Origin: Staphylococcus sp. ACRSN
GTDB taxonomy: Bacteria; Bacillota; Bacilli; Staphylococcales; Staphylococcaceae
NCBI RefSeq assembly: GCF_022346615.1
Contig: NZ_JAKRNS010000004.1
Span: forward strand, 163,375 to 227,374
DNA length: 64,000 nt
Direction of reading: 5' to 3'
Shown here: positions 31,829 to 42,933 of the stretch, one piece after another
Layout: every line of letters begins with the position of its first letter
Position numbering within the stretch: position 1 is the first letter of the stretch
Notes under the pieces: generated by a model
Seen by the model: the letters and a program-made list of their open reading frames with translations, nothing else
Database searches by the model: none
What the model was told of the DNA's origin: nothing
Program-made: the position numbers and the translations under genes

Positions 31829-33130
31829 TTAATCATTAGACGGTTGTCTCAATTTTATTGAAAATGCGACAATGACCGCTATTAGCATTATAAATAAAAT
31901 TGGTGTAATAAATATAGATAGTAATAAACCATGGACCATAATATTTACAAACTCTGTTAACAATTTAAAGAATAATAAACTTACCATAAATAATTGAAGA
32001 TAATAAAATCTTCCTTTTAAGAAATTCGTTAATGTTGTTAAAATATAGATGATAATAACAATCATGAGTAGGAATAAAGTTATCCATTCTATTACATATT
32101 GCGTCTGTGAAATTTCCCAGTCTCCAGATACAAATAATGAATTTCTATTATTGAATTCAATCAATGTAAAGAATAATAAAATAGCTCCACAAATCAACTC
32201 AACATATGCTCTTTTTAACCACTTAGGTTTCTTCATCCAATTTGGAACATCATCTTCTTGAATATCGATTTTATTTTTCCATTTTTCGATAAACTTATCT
32301 TTCTTTTCTCTAGCCTTTTGAATATCCACACTTCGTCTTGTCTTACGTGTGAATTCCGTTGTTTTGTCTTGTAAATTTTTCCAATGTTCCTTAGTTTGAT
32401 TTGATACTGAATCTTTACTAGTTCGAGATAATTCAGGGGCTTCTTCACCTAGCTCTTCTTTAGTCAGCGGAAGTGATCTTCTTAAGAATAAGAAGTTCCA
32501 AATTGACATTTGGCCTAACAACCACATGATTAAAAAGAACGAGTTAACACTAAGAATATCAATTGGAACAATTTCATCACTATCAATTCTACCGTAAAGA
32601 ACAATTTGAGTTAGTAAATAACTAATTCCATATGTGAAAATAATCCATAAATAATGGTATTTTCTATGGTGTTTATTTAATTCATCTTTATACACAATAT
32701 AACCTATATGCACTGCAAAAGGTATGACAAAAATAATAGCAAAGAAACTATATACTTGCGTCATTAAAATTAGTGTAATTAAGAAAAATAATATTCCAAT
32801 TACTAAAAAGAAAATCGAAATATCATAATCGTAACCCGTTGTTCTGTAAAGTGTCATACCTAATAATAGTACGAGCACACCAAATAAAATAATTATAATA
32901 GCACTGACTATAGGAAAGCTCCCTATATAGTTACTCATAACTCTAATTATTTCACTAAAAAATGCATTAATAAAATCCCACACATTATGGATATGTAACT
33001 CTGGTTTATCTTTCCCATTTAATTTATGGATTAAAGGTAAATTGACCAAAATGATGAGACCTGTGAAAAGCGAAACGATGCCTATGATATAACTATATAG
33101 TATCTCGGCGTGTTTCTTTATAAAAGACAT
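31829..33130 (-). CDS. auxA: AuxA-like polytopic membrane protein
   Basis: A 433-residue membrane protein: about seven helices in the first ~235 residues, then a large charged cytoplasmic loop (about residues 236-315, rich in K and E with the phrase DDVPNWMKKPKWLKR), and four helices at the C terminus. Architecture and position between the ptsHI region and the ykoEDC/pur region match the S. aureus gene I recall as auxA, which modulates beta-lactam resistance by stabilising lipoteichoic acid. The start at 33130 has GAGGTGA upstream. The name rests on synteny. Confidence 0.75.
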   Translation of the reverse strand: MSFIKKHAEILYSYIIGIVSLFTGLIILVNLPLIHKLNGKDKPELHIHNVWDFINAFFSEIIRVMSNYIGSFPIVSAIIIILFGVLVLLLGMTLYRTTGYDYDISIFFLVIGILFFLITLILMTQVYSFFAIIFVIPFAVHIGYIVYKDELNKHHRKYHYLWIIFTYGISYLLTQIVLYGRIDSDEIVPIDILSVNSFFLIMWLLGQMSIWNFLFLRRSLPLTKEELGEEAPELSRTSKDSVSNQTKEHWKNLQDKTTEFTRKTRRSVDIQKAREKKDKFIEKWKNKIDIQEDDVPNWMKKPKWLKRAYVELICGAILLFFTLIEFNNRNSLFVSGDWEISQTQYVIEWITLFLLMIVIIIYILTTLTNFLKGRFYYLQLFMVSLLFFKLLTEFVNIMVHGLLLSIFITPILFIMLIAVIVAFSIKLRQPSND

Positions 33131-33332
33131 ACCATTCACCTCAAAGTTATTATATATGAACATTTAGTTCTTGTCTTTAATAATCTAATAAATAAGTCTT
33201 TAGTATGATAGATTAGTTGTATTGTCAAATTTCCACATTCCTTATCCTATTAAACAATTATTTATATAAATTAGATAAATTTATTTTAAAAATTAAACTC
33301 AAGCCTTCATTTTCCAACTAAATTATTAATAT

Positions 33333-33358
33333 GTTTTAGTTACTAAATTATGTGGTAT
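33333..33358 (+). promoter_or_regulatory. SigB-like promoter of the 44-aa gene
   Basis: GTTTTA and TGGTAT with a 14-base spacer resemble the general-stress sigma-B consensus GTTTAA-N12-15-GGGTAT (5 of 6 in each half). It lies 41 bases before the ATG of the small gene. The match is seen; use by SigB is inferred. Confidence 0.5.
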
Positions 33359-33398
33359 ACCATATATATAATCAAACATCAATAAGGAGTGTCATAAT

Positions 33399-33533
33399 AT
33401 GAGTAAAGACGAATTAAATAAAAAAGCAGCTGAAAAAGCTAAAGAAGCCGAAGAAAAACTAAAAGACCAAAAAGAATCTTCATCAGATGATGTTGAAGAA
33501 ACTAAAAAAAATATCCAAGATACTTTGGATTAA
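33399..33533 (+). CDS. Small highly charged protein, 44 aa
   Basis: The frame begins MSKDELNKKAAEKAKEAEE, rich in K, E and A and almost certainly one long helix, and ends NIQDTLD. AAGGAGT lies 8 bases before the ATG, a SigB-like promoter lies just upstream, and a strong terminator follows, so this is a complete transcription unit although very short. I do not recognise a family; small charged helical proteins under SigB are common in staphylococci. Function unknown. Confidence 0.75.
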   Translation: MSKDELNKKAAEKAKEAEEKLKDQKESSSDDVEETKKNIQDTLD

Positions 33534-33563
33534 TACAGATAAAGTATACTAATACTAATTTAT

Positions 33564-33611
33564 ATAGGTTAGTGCCTTTCACTTAAGTGCTAGGGACTAA
33601 CCTATTTTTTA
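33564..33611 (+). terminator. Terminator of the 44-aa gene
   Basis: A 10-bp stem (33564-33573 with 33596-33605) with an inner CACTTAAGTG hairpin is followed by TTTTTT. Confidence 0.85.
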
Positions 33612-33742
33612 ATTTCATACACTTATTTTAAAAAAAATCATCTGAAAGTGTTTCATTAGCTTTATAAATACCCTGTTTTTACAATTGTAACCTTGACATA
33701 GTACAGAAAAAGTCATACATTATAATTAAATTTAAATATAAC

Positions 33743-33840
33743 ATTCGCACTAGGGGTGTTTTGTGACTGAGATGAGGTATACCCTCAAACCCTTTGAACC
33801 TGATCTAGATTAAACTAGCGTAGGAAAGTGTATTGCGATA
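33743..33840 (+). ncRNA. TPP riboswitch (THI element)
   Basis: The universally conserved segments occur in order: GGGGTG, CTGAGATG, ACCC then GAACCTGATCTAG, and CTAGCGTAGGAAAGTG, closed by an outer stem (TCGCA at 33745-33749 with TGCGA at 33834-33838). It senses thiamine diphosphate and lies in the leader of the ykoEDC transporter. Confidence 0.96.
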
Positions 33841-33877
33841 CTTTTCATTTTTTGAGTATCTGTATGCAAATAACTAT

Positions 33878-33911
33878 GCGCACACTTTTCTAGAAGGTTG
33901 TGCGTTTTTTT
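33878..33911 (+). terminator. Riboswitch expression-platform terminator
   Basis: A GCGCACA-type stem (33878-33884 with 33899-33905) runs into TTTTTT shortly before the ykoE ribosome-binding site. It would end transcription when TPP is bound. Confidence 0.75.
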
Positions 33912-33929
33912 ATTTGGGAGGAAAGTATC

Positions 33930-34505
33930 ATGACAAAAGGTTTAAAGTTATCTGAAATACTCGTAACTGTTTTAATTGCTGTTGTATTTGCAGTGATATA
34001 TAATATTTGGAATTTCGTGTATAAAGCCGTACAAATCACAGGTTTACATTTTGAAGAGTTAACTTATGGTGCATGGTTTATGGCAGCTGTTGTTGCTTAC
34101 TTGATTATTCCAAAGGCAGGTGTTGCCTTACTAGCAGAATTTGCTGCTGGCGCAGGTGAAACAATTATCATGGGCCGCTTTGATATTGCAACAATGATTT
34201 ATGCATTTGTACAAGGTTTAGCTTGTGAAATTATTTTTATGATTTTTAGATATAAATCACGTTCAGCAATGGTTGCAATATTAGCTGGTTTCCTAACTGC
34301 TATCGCAACATTACCTATTGATTTTGCATATGGCTATTTAGGTGAAATTGCAGGATGGAATTTAACTTTATATATTGGCTTTAGAATTATCAGTGGTATT
34401 CTCGTAGCCGGACTTTTATCATATTATATCGTTCGAGCTTTAGATCAAACTGGTGTTACAAAATTATTCAGACCAGCTACAAAACATGATTATGACAATT
34501 TATAA
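33930..34505 (+). CDS. ykoE: ECF transporter S component for thiamine/HMP, YkoE
   Basis: The substrate-binding membrane subunit of an energy-coupling-factor importer for thiamine or its hydroxymethylpyrimidine precursor. This 191-residue protein has about six helices and the polar AGAGETIIMGRFD stretch typical of YkoE. The start at 33930 has GGGAGGAAAG upstream; the frame opens 30 bases earlier inside the terminator. It is directly downstream of the TPP riboswitch, which supports the thiamine-related substrate. Confidence 0.92.
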   Translation: MTKGLKLSEILVTVLIAVVFAVIYNIWNFVYKAVQITGLHFEELTYGAWFMAAVVAYLIIPKAGVALLAEFAAGAGETIIMGRFDIATMIYAFVQGLACEIIFMIFRYKSRSAMVAILAGFLTAIATLPIDFAYGYLGEIAGWNLTLYIGFRIISGILVAGLLSYYIVRALDQTGVTKLFRPATKHDYDNL

Positions 34506-34517
34506 GGAGTCACAATA

Positions 34518-35933
34518 TTGATATCCATTAAAAATTTACGCTTAAAGTATCCAAATGCAGAGAAAAAAATATTCGATAATTTAAATCTAACAATAAATAA
34601 TAATGAAAAAGTGCTTTTATTAGGACCATCTGGTTCTGGTAAAAGTACTTTACTTAATGTATTAAGTGGCATCGTACCAAATTTGGTAGATCTTCCCATG
34701 AAATACGATGAGTTAACAATAAAAAGTGATTGTGGCGTTATATTCCAAGATCCTGACACGCAATTTTGCATGCCAAAAGTTTACGAAGAACTCGCCTTTG
34801 TATTAGAAAATCTACAAGTACCACGTAATGATATGGATTCACGCATCGAAAGTGCTCTAGCAGCTGTTGGTTTAGACGTGAATAAAGACCAATACATAAA
34901 TCAACTTAGTGGTGGAATGAAACAAAAATTAGCTATTGCTGAAACCATTTTACAAGAAACTGACACTTTATTTTTAGATGAGCCTACTGCAATGTTAGAT
35001 AGTGAATCAACCGAAGACTTGTGGAAGATGATAAAACAAGTTTGGGATAAAAAAACTGTAATTATAGTCGAACATAAAGTCAACCATGTATGGCAACATA
35101 TCGATCGTGTCATACTGTTTAACTATGATGGCGAAATCATAGCAGATGAAACACCTCAAGTGATTCTAAGAGATTTTGAAAAACTACTATCTGAATATGG
35201 TGTATGGCATCCTAACGCATGGGAATATGCCCCAAGTGCATTAAATAATCCGACTCAATCTAACAATGACCTAGGAACTTTATATTTTAAAGATATAACG
35301 ATTAAACGCGCTAAGAAAAATTTATTACAAATCCCTGAATTAGCAATTAGTTCAGGTGAGTGGATTACAATTACTGGTCAAAATGGTGCTGGAAAAACTA
35401 CTCTACTCGAATCAATCATGCAACTGATTAAATACTCAGGAACATTTGCTATTAATAATGAAACCATCAGAAAAATCAAACAAGCAGCAAAGCATATGTT
35501 TCTAGTTTACCAAAACCCAGAATCACAATTCATTACAAACTCGGTTTATGAAGAGATTTTCATTCAATATAAAAATCAAAGTAAAGCTTCATTAAATGCT
35601 AAACAAGCAACAGATGCAATGTTAGAGATGTTACAGTTGCAAGCTGTACAAAACCAACACCCTTTTGAACTTTCAGTCGGTCAAAAAAGACGTTTGAGTG
35701 TCGCAATAGCGCTTAGTTCATCTTCTAAATTCCTTTTACTAGATGAACCTACATTCGGTTTAGATAGCCATAATACCTTTAATTTAATTAAATTATTTCA
35801 AGCGCGTATACAATCTGGCCAAACGATTATTATGGTGACGCATGATTCTGAATTAATATCACGCTATGCAACACGAAAATTTAATGTTGAAAATCAATTT
35901 TTAATAGAAGAAAAGAGTGATATTAATGTTTGA
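34518..35933 (+). CDS. ykoD: ECF transporter duplicated ATPase YkoD
   Basis: A 471-residue protein made of two fused ABC ATPase domains. First half: Walker A GPSGSGKST near residue 37, signature LSGGMKQKLAIAE, Walker B LFLDEPTAMLD. Second half: Walker A GQNGAGKTT, signature LSVGQKRRLSVAI, Walker B LLLDEPTFGLD. Both halves look catalytically intact. Translation begins at TTG with AAGGAGT seven bases upstream. It energises uptake through YkoE and YkoC. Confidence 0.93.
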   Translation: MISIKNLRLKYPNAEKKIFDNLNLTINNNEKVLLLGPSGSGKSTLLNVLSGIVPNLVDLPMKYDELTIKSDCGVIFQDPDTQFCMPKVYEELAFVLENLQVPRNDMDSRIESALAAVGLDVNKDQYINQLSGGMKQKLAIAETILQETDTLFLDEPTAMLDSESTEDLWKMIKQVWDKKTVIIVEHKVNHVWQHIDRVILFNYDGEIIADETPQVILRDFEKLLSEYGVWHPNAWEYAPSALNNPTQSNNDLGTLYFKDITIKRAKKNLLQIPELAISSGEWITITGQNGAGKTTLLESIMQLIKYSGTFAINNETIRKIKQAAKHMFLVYQNPESQFITNSVYEEIFIQYKNQSKASLNAKQATDAMLEMLQLQAVQNQHPFELSVGQKRRLSVAIALSSSSKFLLLDEPTFGLDSHNTFNLIKLFQARIQSGQTIIMVTHDSELISRYATRKFNVENQFLIEEKSDINV

Positions 35934-36732
35934 TCAATGGAAAAAGAACCAATCATTTATAGATGACGTTAATATTATCACCAAACTTATATTAGGTGTG
36001 TTGTTATTTTTCTTTGTAATTTTAATCCATCAATTTGATTATATGTTTTACCTTATGATTTTAATATTGATGTTCCTTTTATTTTTTAACGGGATAAAAT
36101 GGACGATTACATTACCCTTTGTACTCTTCACAATACTATTCAGTATTATTTCCGCACTGTTTATGATTTTTTATGGTGATGGTACTCATACCCTTTTTAA
36201 ATTGGGATTTATTCACATTACAACAGAAAGCTTATTTAGAGGATTACATTTAGCAATGCGTACATCAACAGTTGCATTCTTTGGTATGCTTATCGCTTTT
36301 ACTTCTCAAATCGTAATGATATTTTACAGTCTAATGCAACACTTAAAAATAAAACCTAAAGTTGCATATGCATTTATGGCTGCTATACGAATGGTTCCTC
36401 TAATGTTTAGTTCATTAATTCAATTGAGAAAATCAGTAAAGATGCGTTATCAAATGATTGATCGAAGTAATTATAGTGGTTTTAAACGAATTAAACATAT
36501 CGTCATTCCACTACTCAGTCAAAATATTAGAAAAGCGCATCAACTTTCCGTTGCTATGGAGAAAAAAGGATTTAGGGATGGTCCAAGAACATATTACTAT
36601 TTCGCACCATTCTCAGTTAAAGATTTATTTTTTATATTAGCAATGATACTTATAGCCGTAATTGCTTATTACCTATCAAGTTTTTTTCCAATAACAGGAA
36701 TTCACGATATTCGTATAACAAATATTTATTAA
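35926..36732 (+). CDS. ykoC: ECF transporter transmembrane component YkoC (CbiQ/EcfT family)
   Basis: The T component of the ECF importer, which couples ATP hydrolysis in YkoD to movement of YkoE. The 268-residue protein has about five helices and the coupling motifs AAIRMVPLMFSS and AMEKKGFRDG (the Ala-Arg-Gly-type EcfT signature). It overlaps ykoD by 8 bases. I chose the ATG at 35926 rather than a GTG nine bases earlier. Some Bacillus operons have a fourth gene, ykoF; it is absent here. Confidence 0.9.
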   Translation: MFDQWKKNQSFIDDVNIITKLILGVLLFFFVILIHQFDYMFYLMILILMFLLFFNGIKWTITLPFVLFTILFSIISALFMIFYGDGTHTLFKLGFIHITTESLFRGLHLAMRTSTVAFFGMLIAFTSQIVMIFYSLMQHLKIKPKVAYAFMAAIRMVPLMFSSLIQLRKSVKMRYQMIDRSNYSGFKRIKHIVIPLLSQNIRKAHQLSVAMEKKGFRDGPRTYYYFAPFSVKDLFFILAMILIAVIAYYLSSFFPITGIHDIRITNIY

Positions 36733-36799
36733 TTTCATAACTTAATATGACTTAACTGTACATCTTAAATAATTTTATAAATGCAAAAAAAGAAATACA

Positions 36800-36841
36800 A
36801 AGCAATTGTCTACGTATCAAACGTTGCACAATTGCTTTTTA
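36800..36841 (+). terminator. Terminator of ykoEDC
   Basis: A 10-bp perfect stem AAGCAATTGT/ACAATTGCTT is followed by a T run. Confidence 0.85.
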
Positions 36842-36931
36842 TATTATTTCAAACGAATATTATCCGCTCGATATATTCTAAATCCTAGTATACTTGGGAA
36901 ATATATTACAAAATTTGCAAAAACCGAAAAC

Positions 36932-36970
36932 TAAATAGGCTACGACTGGTATGATGTCATAGCCTATTTA
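36932..36970 (-). terminator. Terminator of the purine operon
   Basis: A stem of 15 bases with one mismatch (36932-36946 with 36956-36970), followed on the minus strand by TTTAGTTTT-like sequence, about 130 bases after the purD stop. Confidence 0.65.
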
Positions 36971-37102
36971 CTAATTTCGATAATATGTTGATCAAATTGA
37001 AGAATCCAACGCTTATATAATATCCACTCTAATTATTATTGCCTGAGTGATAAATTGAAATCTCTCTATTTAGCAATTTGGGTTTCTGTTATACAAAATT
37101 TG

Positions 37103-38341
37103 CTATTTAATCGCTTTATTACTTATATCATTACGATAAAACAATGCATCACTTTCAATTTTTTCAACTGCTTCATAAGCACTTGCTTTTGCAGATGTAA
37201 TATCTTCACCTTCACCTAGCGCCAAAATCACGCGTCCACCAGTAGTGACAAATGTACTACCTTCTTTTTTCAAACCACTCACAAAATACGTACCATCTAA
37301 ATTAAATCCTGAGACAGTTTGCCCCTTTGTATAAGCACCTGGATATCCTTTTGATGCCAACATAACACCGACTACGGACTCTTTTTTCCAATTAAAATGT
37401 ATTGGCTGTCTATTATCCAACTCAATTATATGTTGCATCAAATCACTTTCCATACGTGTAAGTAGAACTTGTGCTTCTGGATCGCCAAAACGAGCATTAA
37501 ATTCAATAACTTTCGGACCTTCATTGGTAATAATTGCACCAATATATAAAACACCAAAGAAATGATAACCTTCTGTTACAAGGGCATTAGCAATAGGTTG
37601 CGCAATGGTTTCATTTGTTTGTTTCAATATATCATCACCAATATGTGGAACTGGACAGTACGCTCCCATTCCACCAGTATTCGGGCCTTGATCATTATCA
37701 AAAGCTCTTTTATGGTCTTGTGCAATACAATCAAAAGGAACAGCATATTCACCATTTACAAAAGTCATTAATGAAAATTCTTCACCTTCAAGAAATTGTT
37801 CAAAAACGACAATGCCATCTTCTTCTGGATATAATTCATCAATACCATCTAATGCTTCTTTATGATTCATGGCAATAATTACACCTTTACCAGCTGCTAA
37901 ACCATCTTTTTTTAATACAACAGGATATTCACAATGCTTAACGTATTCCAATGCGCTCTGCTTATTGTTAATTTCTTTATATTCAGCCGTCGGAACATTA
38001 TATTTTTCCATAAGTTGCTTTGCAAATAACTTAGAACCTTCAATTTGAGCGGCAGCTTGATTCGGACCAAAAACTTTGATTCCTTCATCTTGCAATTTGT
38101 CTGACAAACCTTCTGTTAATGGTTGTTCAGGTCCTATAATTACCCAATTGATTTGCTGTGATTTCGCAAATTTTACAATCTCTTCATGATTTGTTTCTGC
38201 AATTTCTGTGTGTACTTCTGCTATATGAGCCATTGCATCATTTCCTGGAATTGAATAAATTTTATTTACGAGTGGTGACTGGCTAAGTTTATGCGCTAAG
38301 ACATGTTCTCTTCCGCCTCCGCCTATAACAAGTACTTTCAT
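37103..38341 (-). CDS. purD: Phosphoribosylamine-glycine ligase
   Basis: Catalyses the second step of IMP synthesis, joining glycine to phosphoribosylamine with ATP. This 412-residue ATP-grasp enzyme shows the N-terminal [15 protein letters not shown] and the [15 protein letters not shown] and [15 protein letters not shown] motifs. It is the last gene of purEKCSQLFMNHD, 21 bases after purH, with GGAGG upstream of its ATG. Confidence 0.98.
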   Translation of the reverse strand: MKVLVIGGGGREHVLAHKLSQSPLVNKIYSIPGNDAMAHIAEVHTEIAETNHEEIVKFAKSQQINWVIIGPEQPLTEGLSDKLQDEGIKVFGPNQAAAQIEGSKLFAKQLMEKYNVPTAEYKEINNKQSALEYVKHCEYPVVLKKDGLAAGKGVIIAMNHKEALDGIDELYPEEDGIVVFEQFLEGEEFSLMTFVNGEYAVPFDCIAQDHKRAFDNDQGPNTGGMGAYCPVPHIGDDILKQTNETIAQPIANALVTEGYHFFGVLYIGAIITNEGPKVIEFNARFGDPEAQVLLTRMESDLMQHIIELDNRQPIHFNWKKESVVGVMLASKGYPGAYTKGQTVSGFNLDGTYFVSGLKKEGSTFVTTGGRVILALGEGEDITSAKASAYEAVEKIESDALFYRNDISNKAIK

Positions 38342-38362
38342 AAAGTTACTGCCTCCATTAGA

Positions 38363-39841
38363 TTAATGTTTAAAGTGTCTTACACCGGTAGTTACCATTG
38401 CAATACCATGCTTATTCGCCATGTCGATAGAATCTTGATCTTTAATTGAACCACCTGGTTGAATAATTGCCTTAATACCATGTTTTGCTGCTAGCTCTAC
38501 CGTGTCATCCATTGGGAAGAAACCATCAGAAACCATTACAACCTCATCATTAATTTCAATCGCACGTTCAATAGCTATTTTTGCCGATCCTACACGATTC
38601 ATTTGACCAGCACCAATACCAACAGTTTGTTTTGAATTACTCAAAATAATTGCATTACTTTTAACAGAAGCAACAACTTTCCATCCTAATAACATTGCTT
38701 CCCATTGTACTTTCGTTGGTTCAACTTCTGTAACAACAGTCATATCTTCACGATTAGAAACAACATTATCTTTATCTTGCACTAAATATCCACCTGAAAC
38801 AGAAACAATTTCTTGTTCACTATTATCAATCGTCATATCAATTTCTAATAGACGAATATTTTTCTTTTTACTTAAGACATCAAAAGCTGCTTGAGTAAAT
38901 TTAGGTGCAATAATCACTTCTAAGAATATGCCATGTAGTGATTCTGCTAATTCTGTATCTACAGTTCTATTAAGTGCAACAATACCACCAAAGATTGATT
39001 GATTATCAGCTTCAAAAGCAAATTGATATGCTTCTTCTATTGTATTTGCCACACCTACACCACATGGATTCATATGCTTAACCGCAACTGCGGCAGGTTG
39101 TTCAAATTGTTTAACTAATGCAAGTGCAGCATCAGCATCTTTGATATTATTGTAGCTTAATTGTTTACCATGCAATTGTTTCGCACCTGCTAAAGTATGG
39201 GTCGCATTAGATGTACGAACAAATGCTGCATTTTGTTGTGGATTTTCACCATAACGTAATGTTTCTTTGCTATTTTTGAAAAATTCAACAATTGCTGCAT
39301 CATATTCATTTGTATGGTCAAAGACTTTAACCATTAGTGATTTACGGAAATCTTCATCTAAATTATCATTTTTAATTCTATCAATGACTTCATTATAATC
39401 TGCTGGATGAACAATTGTTGTTACGTGTTTAAAGTTTTTAGCTGCTGCGCGCAACATTGTTGGTCCACCAATATCGATATTTTCAATTGCATCACTTTCA
39501 GTTACATCTGGGTTAGCTACAGTTTCTTTAAATGGATATAAATTTACAACTACCATATCAATTAAATCTATTTGTTGTTCTTTTAATTGTTCTAAATGCT
39601 CAGGTTTATTGCGATCCGCTAAAATTCCACCATGCACTGCTGGATGTAAAGTCTTCACACGACCATCCATAATTTCATCAAATTGTGTTAAATCTGAAAT
39701 AGATTTAACTGGGACATCAGCTTCTACTAATGCTTTTTTTGTACCGCCTGTTGAATATAATTCATAACCTAACTCTGTTAAAGATTGTGCAAATGGTACA
39801 ATTCCGTTCTTATTTGAAACACTTAATATTGCTTTTTTCAT
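38363..39841 (-). CDS. purH: Bifunctional AICAR transformylase / IMP cyclohydrolase
   Basis: Catalyses the last two steps of IMP synthesis. Residues 1 to about 140 form the MGS-like cyclohydrolase domain ([16 protein letters not shown]); the remainder is the AICAR formyltransferase with the catalytic Lys-His pair in [12 protein letters not shown]. The start at 39841 (492 aa) follows GAGGTG; a GTG 12 bases earlier overlaps that site. It uses 10-formyl-THF, supplied by folate enzymes such as FolD. Confidence 0.98.
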   Translation of the reverse strand: MKKAILSVSNKNGIVPFAQSLTELGYELYSTGGTKKALVEADVPVKSISDLTQFDEIMDGRVKTLHPAVHGGILADRNKPEHLEQLKEQQIDLIDMVVVNLYPFKETVANPDVTESDAIENIDIGGPTMLRAAAKNFKHVTTIVHPADYNEVIDRIKNDNLDEDFRKSLMVKVFDHTNEYDAAIVEFFKNSKETLRYGENPQQNAAFVRTSNATHTLAGAKQLHGKQLSYNNIKDADAALALVKQFEQPAAVAVKHMNPCGVGVANTIEEAYQFAFEADNQSIFGGIVALNRTVDTELAESLHGIFLEVIIAPKFTQAAFDVLSKKKNIRLLEIDMTIDNSEQEIVSVSGGYLVQDKDNVVSNREDMTVVTEVEPTKVQWEAMLLGWKVVASVKSNAIILSNSKQTVGIGAGQMNRVGSAKIAIERAIEINDEVVMVSDGFFPMDDTVELAAKHGIKAIIQPGGSIKDQDSIDMANKHGIAMVTTGVRHFKH

Positions 39842-39856
39842 TAGTATTGGCACCTC

Positions 39857-40423
39857 TTATTGAATAATTTTTGCAATAACTTCTGGATAAAGTTGATGTT
39901 CAATTTCTTTAATACGTTCTTCTAATAATTCTTTTGTATCATCTGGATAAATATTACAAGAACGTTGTTCTATAATTTCACCAGTATCCATGCCACTATC
40001 AACATAATGAACTGTAGAACCAGTTACAGTTTCTCCATTTTCAAAGGCTTGCCCTATTGCATCTTTACCTTTAAATTTAGGCAATAGTGATGGATGAATA
40101 TTTAAAATACGTTTGTCATATGCATTTAAGATATTTTCTCCGATTAATTTCATATAACCCGCTAATACAATCCATTCTACTTTTTCTGCTGTTAACCACT
40201 CGATGATTTTTCGTTCATAATCTGCTTTTGAATCAAAATTTTTAAGTTCATTGATATGCACGTCTAAATTGAATTTTCTAGCACGTTCGATGCAATAAGC
40301 ATTTACTTGATCAGTGTACAAAGCGGTAACTTCAATATGAGATAAATAACCCGACTCAATTTCATTCATAATACTTTCAAAATTACTACCTGAACCAGAT
40401 GCGAAAATTGCTATTTTGGTCAT
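39857..40423 (-). CDS. purN: Phosphoribosylglycinamide formyltransferase
   Basis: Transfers a formyl group from 10-formyl-THF to GAR. The 188-residue protein begins [16 protein letters not shown], the family signature; the catalytic region includes [14 protein letters not shown] and [14 protein letters not shown]. It follows purM after one base. Confidence 0.97.
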   Translation of the reverse strand: MTKIAIFASGSGSNFESIMNEIESGYLSHIEVTALYTDQVNAYCIERARKFNLDVHINELKNFDSKADYERKIIEWLTAEKVEWIVLAGYMKLIGENILNAYDKRILNIHPSLLPKFKGKDAIGQAFENGETVTGSTVHYVDSGMDTGEIIEQRSCNIYPDDTKELLEERIKEIEHQLYPEVIAKIIQ

Positions 40424-40424
40424 T

Positions 40425-41453
40425 TTATACCCCCGTTAATTGAATTGGTTCATTTCCTTCAATGATTTCCCCAATTTTGTATGCTTTTACATTTTGTTCT
40501 TTTAAAATACCTAACGCTTTATCCGCATCCTGTGATTCAACGATAATTGTAAAACCTATTCCCATATTAAATACGTTATACATTTCATCTGTTGTAATTT
40601 CACCTTGTTCTTGCAACCAATCAAATATTGGTAATGTTGGGAAAGATGTCACATCAACCTTAGCCGTTACACCTTCTGGTAGTGCTCTAGGGATATTTTC
40701 ATAAAAACCACCGCCTGTAATATGTGTCATAGCATTGATTTTAACAGCTTCTTTTACCGCTAATACTGGTTTCACATATAATCGTGTTGGTTCTAAAAAT
40801 GTTTCTAAGTAAGTACGATTTTCATCAAACTTACCTTGTAAATCAACATTGGATTTTTTGATTAAATTCCTAACTAAGCTATAACCATTTGAATGAATAC
40901 CACTTGATTCAAGTCCAATAATTACTTGACCTGGTTTAACCTTACTGCCATCAATGTACTCATCTTTTTCAACTGCACCGACAGCAAAACCGGCTAAATC
41001 ATATTCACCTTCATGATACATTTCGCCCATTTCAGCCGTTTCACCGCCAATAAGCGCTGTATTTGTTTCTTCACAGCCATCACTAACGCCTTTGACAATT
41101 TGTTCAATTACTTCTGGAATTACTTTATTCGTGGCAATATAATCTAAAAAATAAAGCGGTTCAGCACCTGTAGTTAAAATATCATTTACACACATCGCTA
41201 CAGCATCAACGCCAATAGTGTCATGTTTATCATGATCAATTGCTAATTTTAATTTAGTTCCAACACCGTCAGTTCCTGAGACAAGTAAAGGTGCTTTCAT
41301 ATTTAATTGTGAAAGGTCAAATGTTGCACCAAAGCCACCAAGCCCTCCAAGTACTTCTTTACGCATTGTTCGTTTGACGTGACTAGACATACGTTCTACC
41401 GCTTCGTAACCTGCGTTTATATCGACACCTGCTTGTTGGTATGCTTTAGACAT
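40425..41453 (-). CDS. purM: Phosphoribosylformylglycinamidine cyclo-ligase (AIR synthetase)
   Basis: Closes the imidazole ring to give AIR. The 342-residue protein has the N-terminal [18 protein letters not shown] and [12 protein letters not shown] motifs and belongs to the same fold as PurL. I place the start at 41453, with GAGGGG 7 bases upstream, instead of 41474. It overlaps purF by 8 bases. Confidence 0.97.
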   Translation of the reverse strand: MSKAYQQAGVDINAGYEAVERMSSHVKRTMRKEVLGGLGGFGATFDLSQLNMKAPLLVSGTDGVGTKLKLAIDHDKHDTIGVDAVAMCVNDILTTGAEPLYFLDYIATNKVIPEVIEQIVKGVSDGCEETNTALIGGETAEMGEMYHEGEYDLAGFAVGAVEKDEYIDGSKVKPGQVIIGLESSGIHSNGYSLVRNLIKKSNVDLQGKFDENRTYLETFLEPTRLYVKPVLAVKEAVKINAMTHITGGGFYENIPRALPEGVTAKVDVTSFPTLPIFDWLQEQGEITTDEMYNVFNMGIGFTIIVESQDADKALGILKEQNVKAYKIGEIIEGNEPIQLTGV

Positions 41454-42933
41454 GAATATTCCCCTCTTTATCAAAATATTGTTTATTATTTTTCAAATAC
41501 GTTTTTTGGCGTTCGCTTAAATGTTTTATATAATCTGATTCATAATCATATAATCCGGCTGGATAATCACCCGTAAAACTTTCTACGCATAGACCACTAT
41601 ATGGTACATCTTGATTGAGTCCAATAGAATCAATTAATCCATCTACACTTAAATATGACAATGAATCTGCCCCGATATAATCTCTAATTTCTTCTGGAGA
41701 TTTATTTGCAGAAATTAATTCGGCAGTTGTTGAAACATCAATACCGTAAAAACTTGGGAACATAAACTCAGGAGATGCAATTCTTACATGAACTTCATTT
41801 GCCCCTGCATCTTTTAACATTTGTACAATGCGTCTACTTGTTGTACCACGTACAATAGAATCATCTACAAGCACAATATTTTTACCTTGTACAATGTCTT
41901 TTACTGCCGACAATTTAACTCTTACGCCTTGTTCACGTAATTCTTGTGTCGGTTGAATAAATGTTCTTGCAACATATTGGTTTTTAACTAAGCCCATTTC
42001 ATATGGTAAACCACTTTCTTCTGCATAACCTGATGCAGCTGATAATGATGAGTTTGGAACACCAATGACCATATCTGCAGTACTAGCTGGACTTTCATTA
42101 GCCAATTGTTTACCTGATTGCTTTCTAACAGCATGTACATTTTTACCTGCAATCGTTGAATCTGGTCTTGCAAAGTATATATATTCCATTGCAGAAATAG
42201 CTGTTGTTGTATGTCGTGTATATGATTCTACTCTTATACCATCGTCGTTAATAACCACATACTCTCCTGCATGTATATCACGTACAAACTCAGCACCTAA
42301 TACATCAATTGCACATGTTTCACTAGCTAAAATATAAGCACCAGTCTTCATTTTACCAACAACCAAAGGTCTAATTGCATTTGGATCAACCGCACCATAT
42401 AATGCATCTTTAGTTAATAACGCAAAGGTAAAGCCACCTTTGATTTTTCTTAAACTTTCTTGTAATGCATCCTCAAATGTTGGTGCCTTACTTCTACGAA
42501 TTAAATGCATAATAACTTCTGTATCAGATGATGAATGAAAAATAGAACCTTGATGCTCTAATGATTTTCTTAATGTTTGAGCGTTTATAAGGTTACCATT
42601 ATGGCATACAGCAACACTCATATCATAAAAGTGATATAAAAATGGTTGTATATTTTCAATACCTTTATTGCCTGATGTAGCATAGCGAACATGTCCAATT
42701 GCATGTTGATATGTCTTAAATGATTCAAGTTGAATATCTGAAATTGCTTCTGTTAACAGACCTAATCCTCGCTCTCCGACAAGTTCCTCCCCGTTAGAAC
42801 AAACAATGCCAGCACCCTCTTGGCCACGATGTTGTAAACTATGCAACCCCATATATGTTAGTTGTGCCGCTTCGTGATGGTTCCAAATACCAAATACGCC
42901 ACATTCTTCATTTAATCCACTGATGTCATACAT
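41446..42933 (-). CDS. purF: Amidophosphoribosyltransferase
   Basis: Catalyses the committed first step of purine synthesis, PRPP plus glutamine to phosphoribosylamine. The N-terminal Ntn-hydrolase cysteine is residue 11 (NEECGVFG), so the first ten residues are probably a propeptide removed in the mature enzyme, as in Bacillus. The PRPP loop is [15 protein letters not shown]. At 495 aa it is full length. It overlaps purL by 22 bases, with the ribosome-binding site inside purL. Confidence 0.98.
   Translation of the reverse strand: MYDISGLNEECGVFGIWNHHEAAQLTYMGLHSLQHRGQEGAGIVCSNGEELVGERGLGLLTEAISDIQLESFKTYQHAIGHVRYATSGNKGIENIQPFLYHFYDMSVAVCHNGNLINAQTLRKSLEHQGSIFHSSSDTEVIMHLIRRSKAPTFEDALQESLRKIKGGFTFALLTKDALYGAVDPNAIRPLVVGKMKTGAYILASETCAIDVLGAEFVRDIHAGEYVVINDDGIRVESYTRHTTTAISAMEYIYFARPDSTIAGKNVHAVRKQSGKQLANESPASTADMVIGVPNSSLSAASGYAEESGLPYEMGLVKNQYVARTFIQPTQELREQGVRVKLSAVKDIVQGKNIVLVDDSIVRGTTSRRIVQMLKDAGANEVHVRIASPEFMFPSFYGIDVSTTAELISANKSPEEIRDYIGADSLSYLSVDGLIDSIGLNQDVPYSGLCVESFTGDYPAGLYDYESDYIKHLSERQKTYLKNNKQYFDKEGNIHV

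Larger units (their letters stand above)
36733..37102. other. Convergent gap between ykoEDC and purD
   Basis: Two hairpins occupy this 370-base gap. The first, at 36800-36809 with 36828-36837 followed by TTTTT, ends ykoEDC. The second, at 36932-36946 with 36956-36970 (AAATAGGCTA core), faces the purine operon. No gene is seen, and I find no recognisable copy of the dispersed repeat here. Confidence 0.6.
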
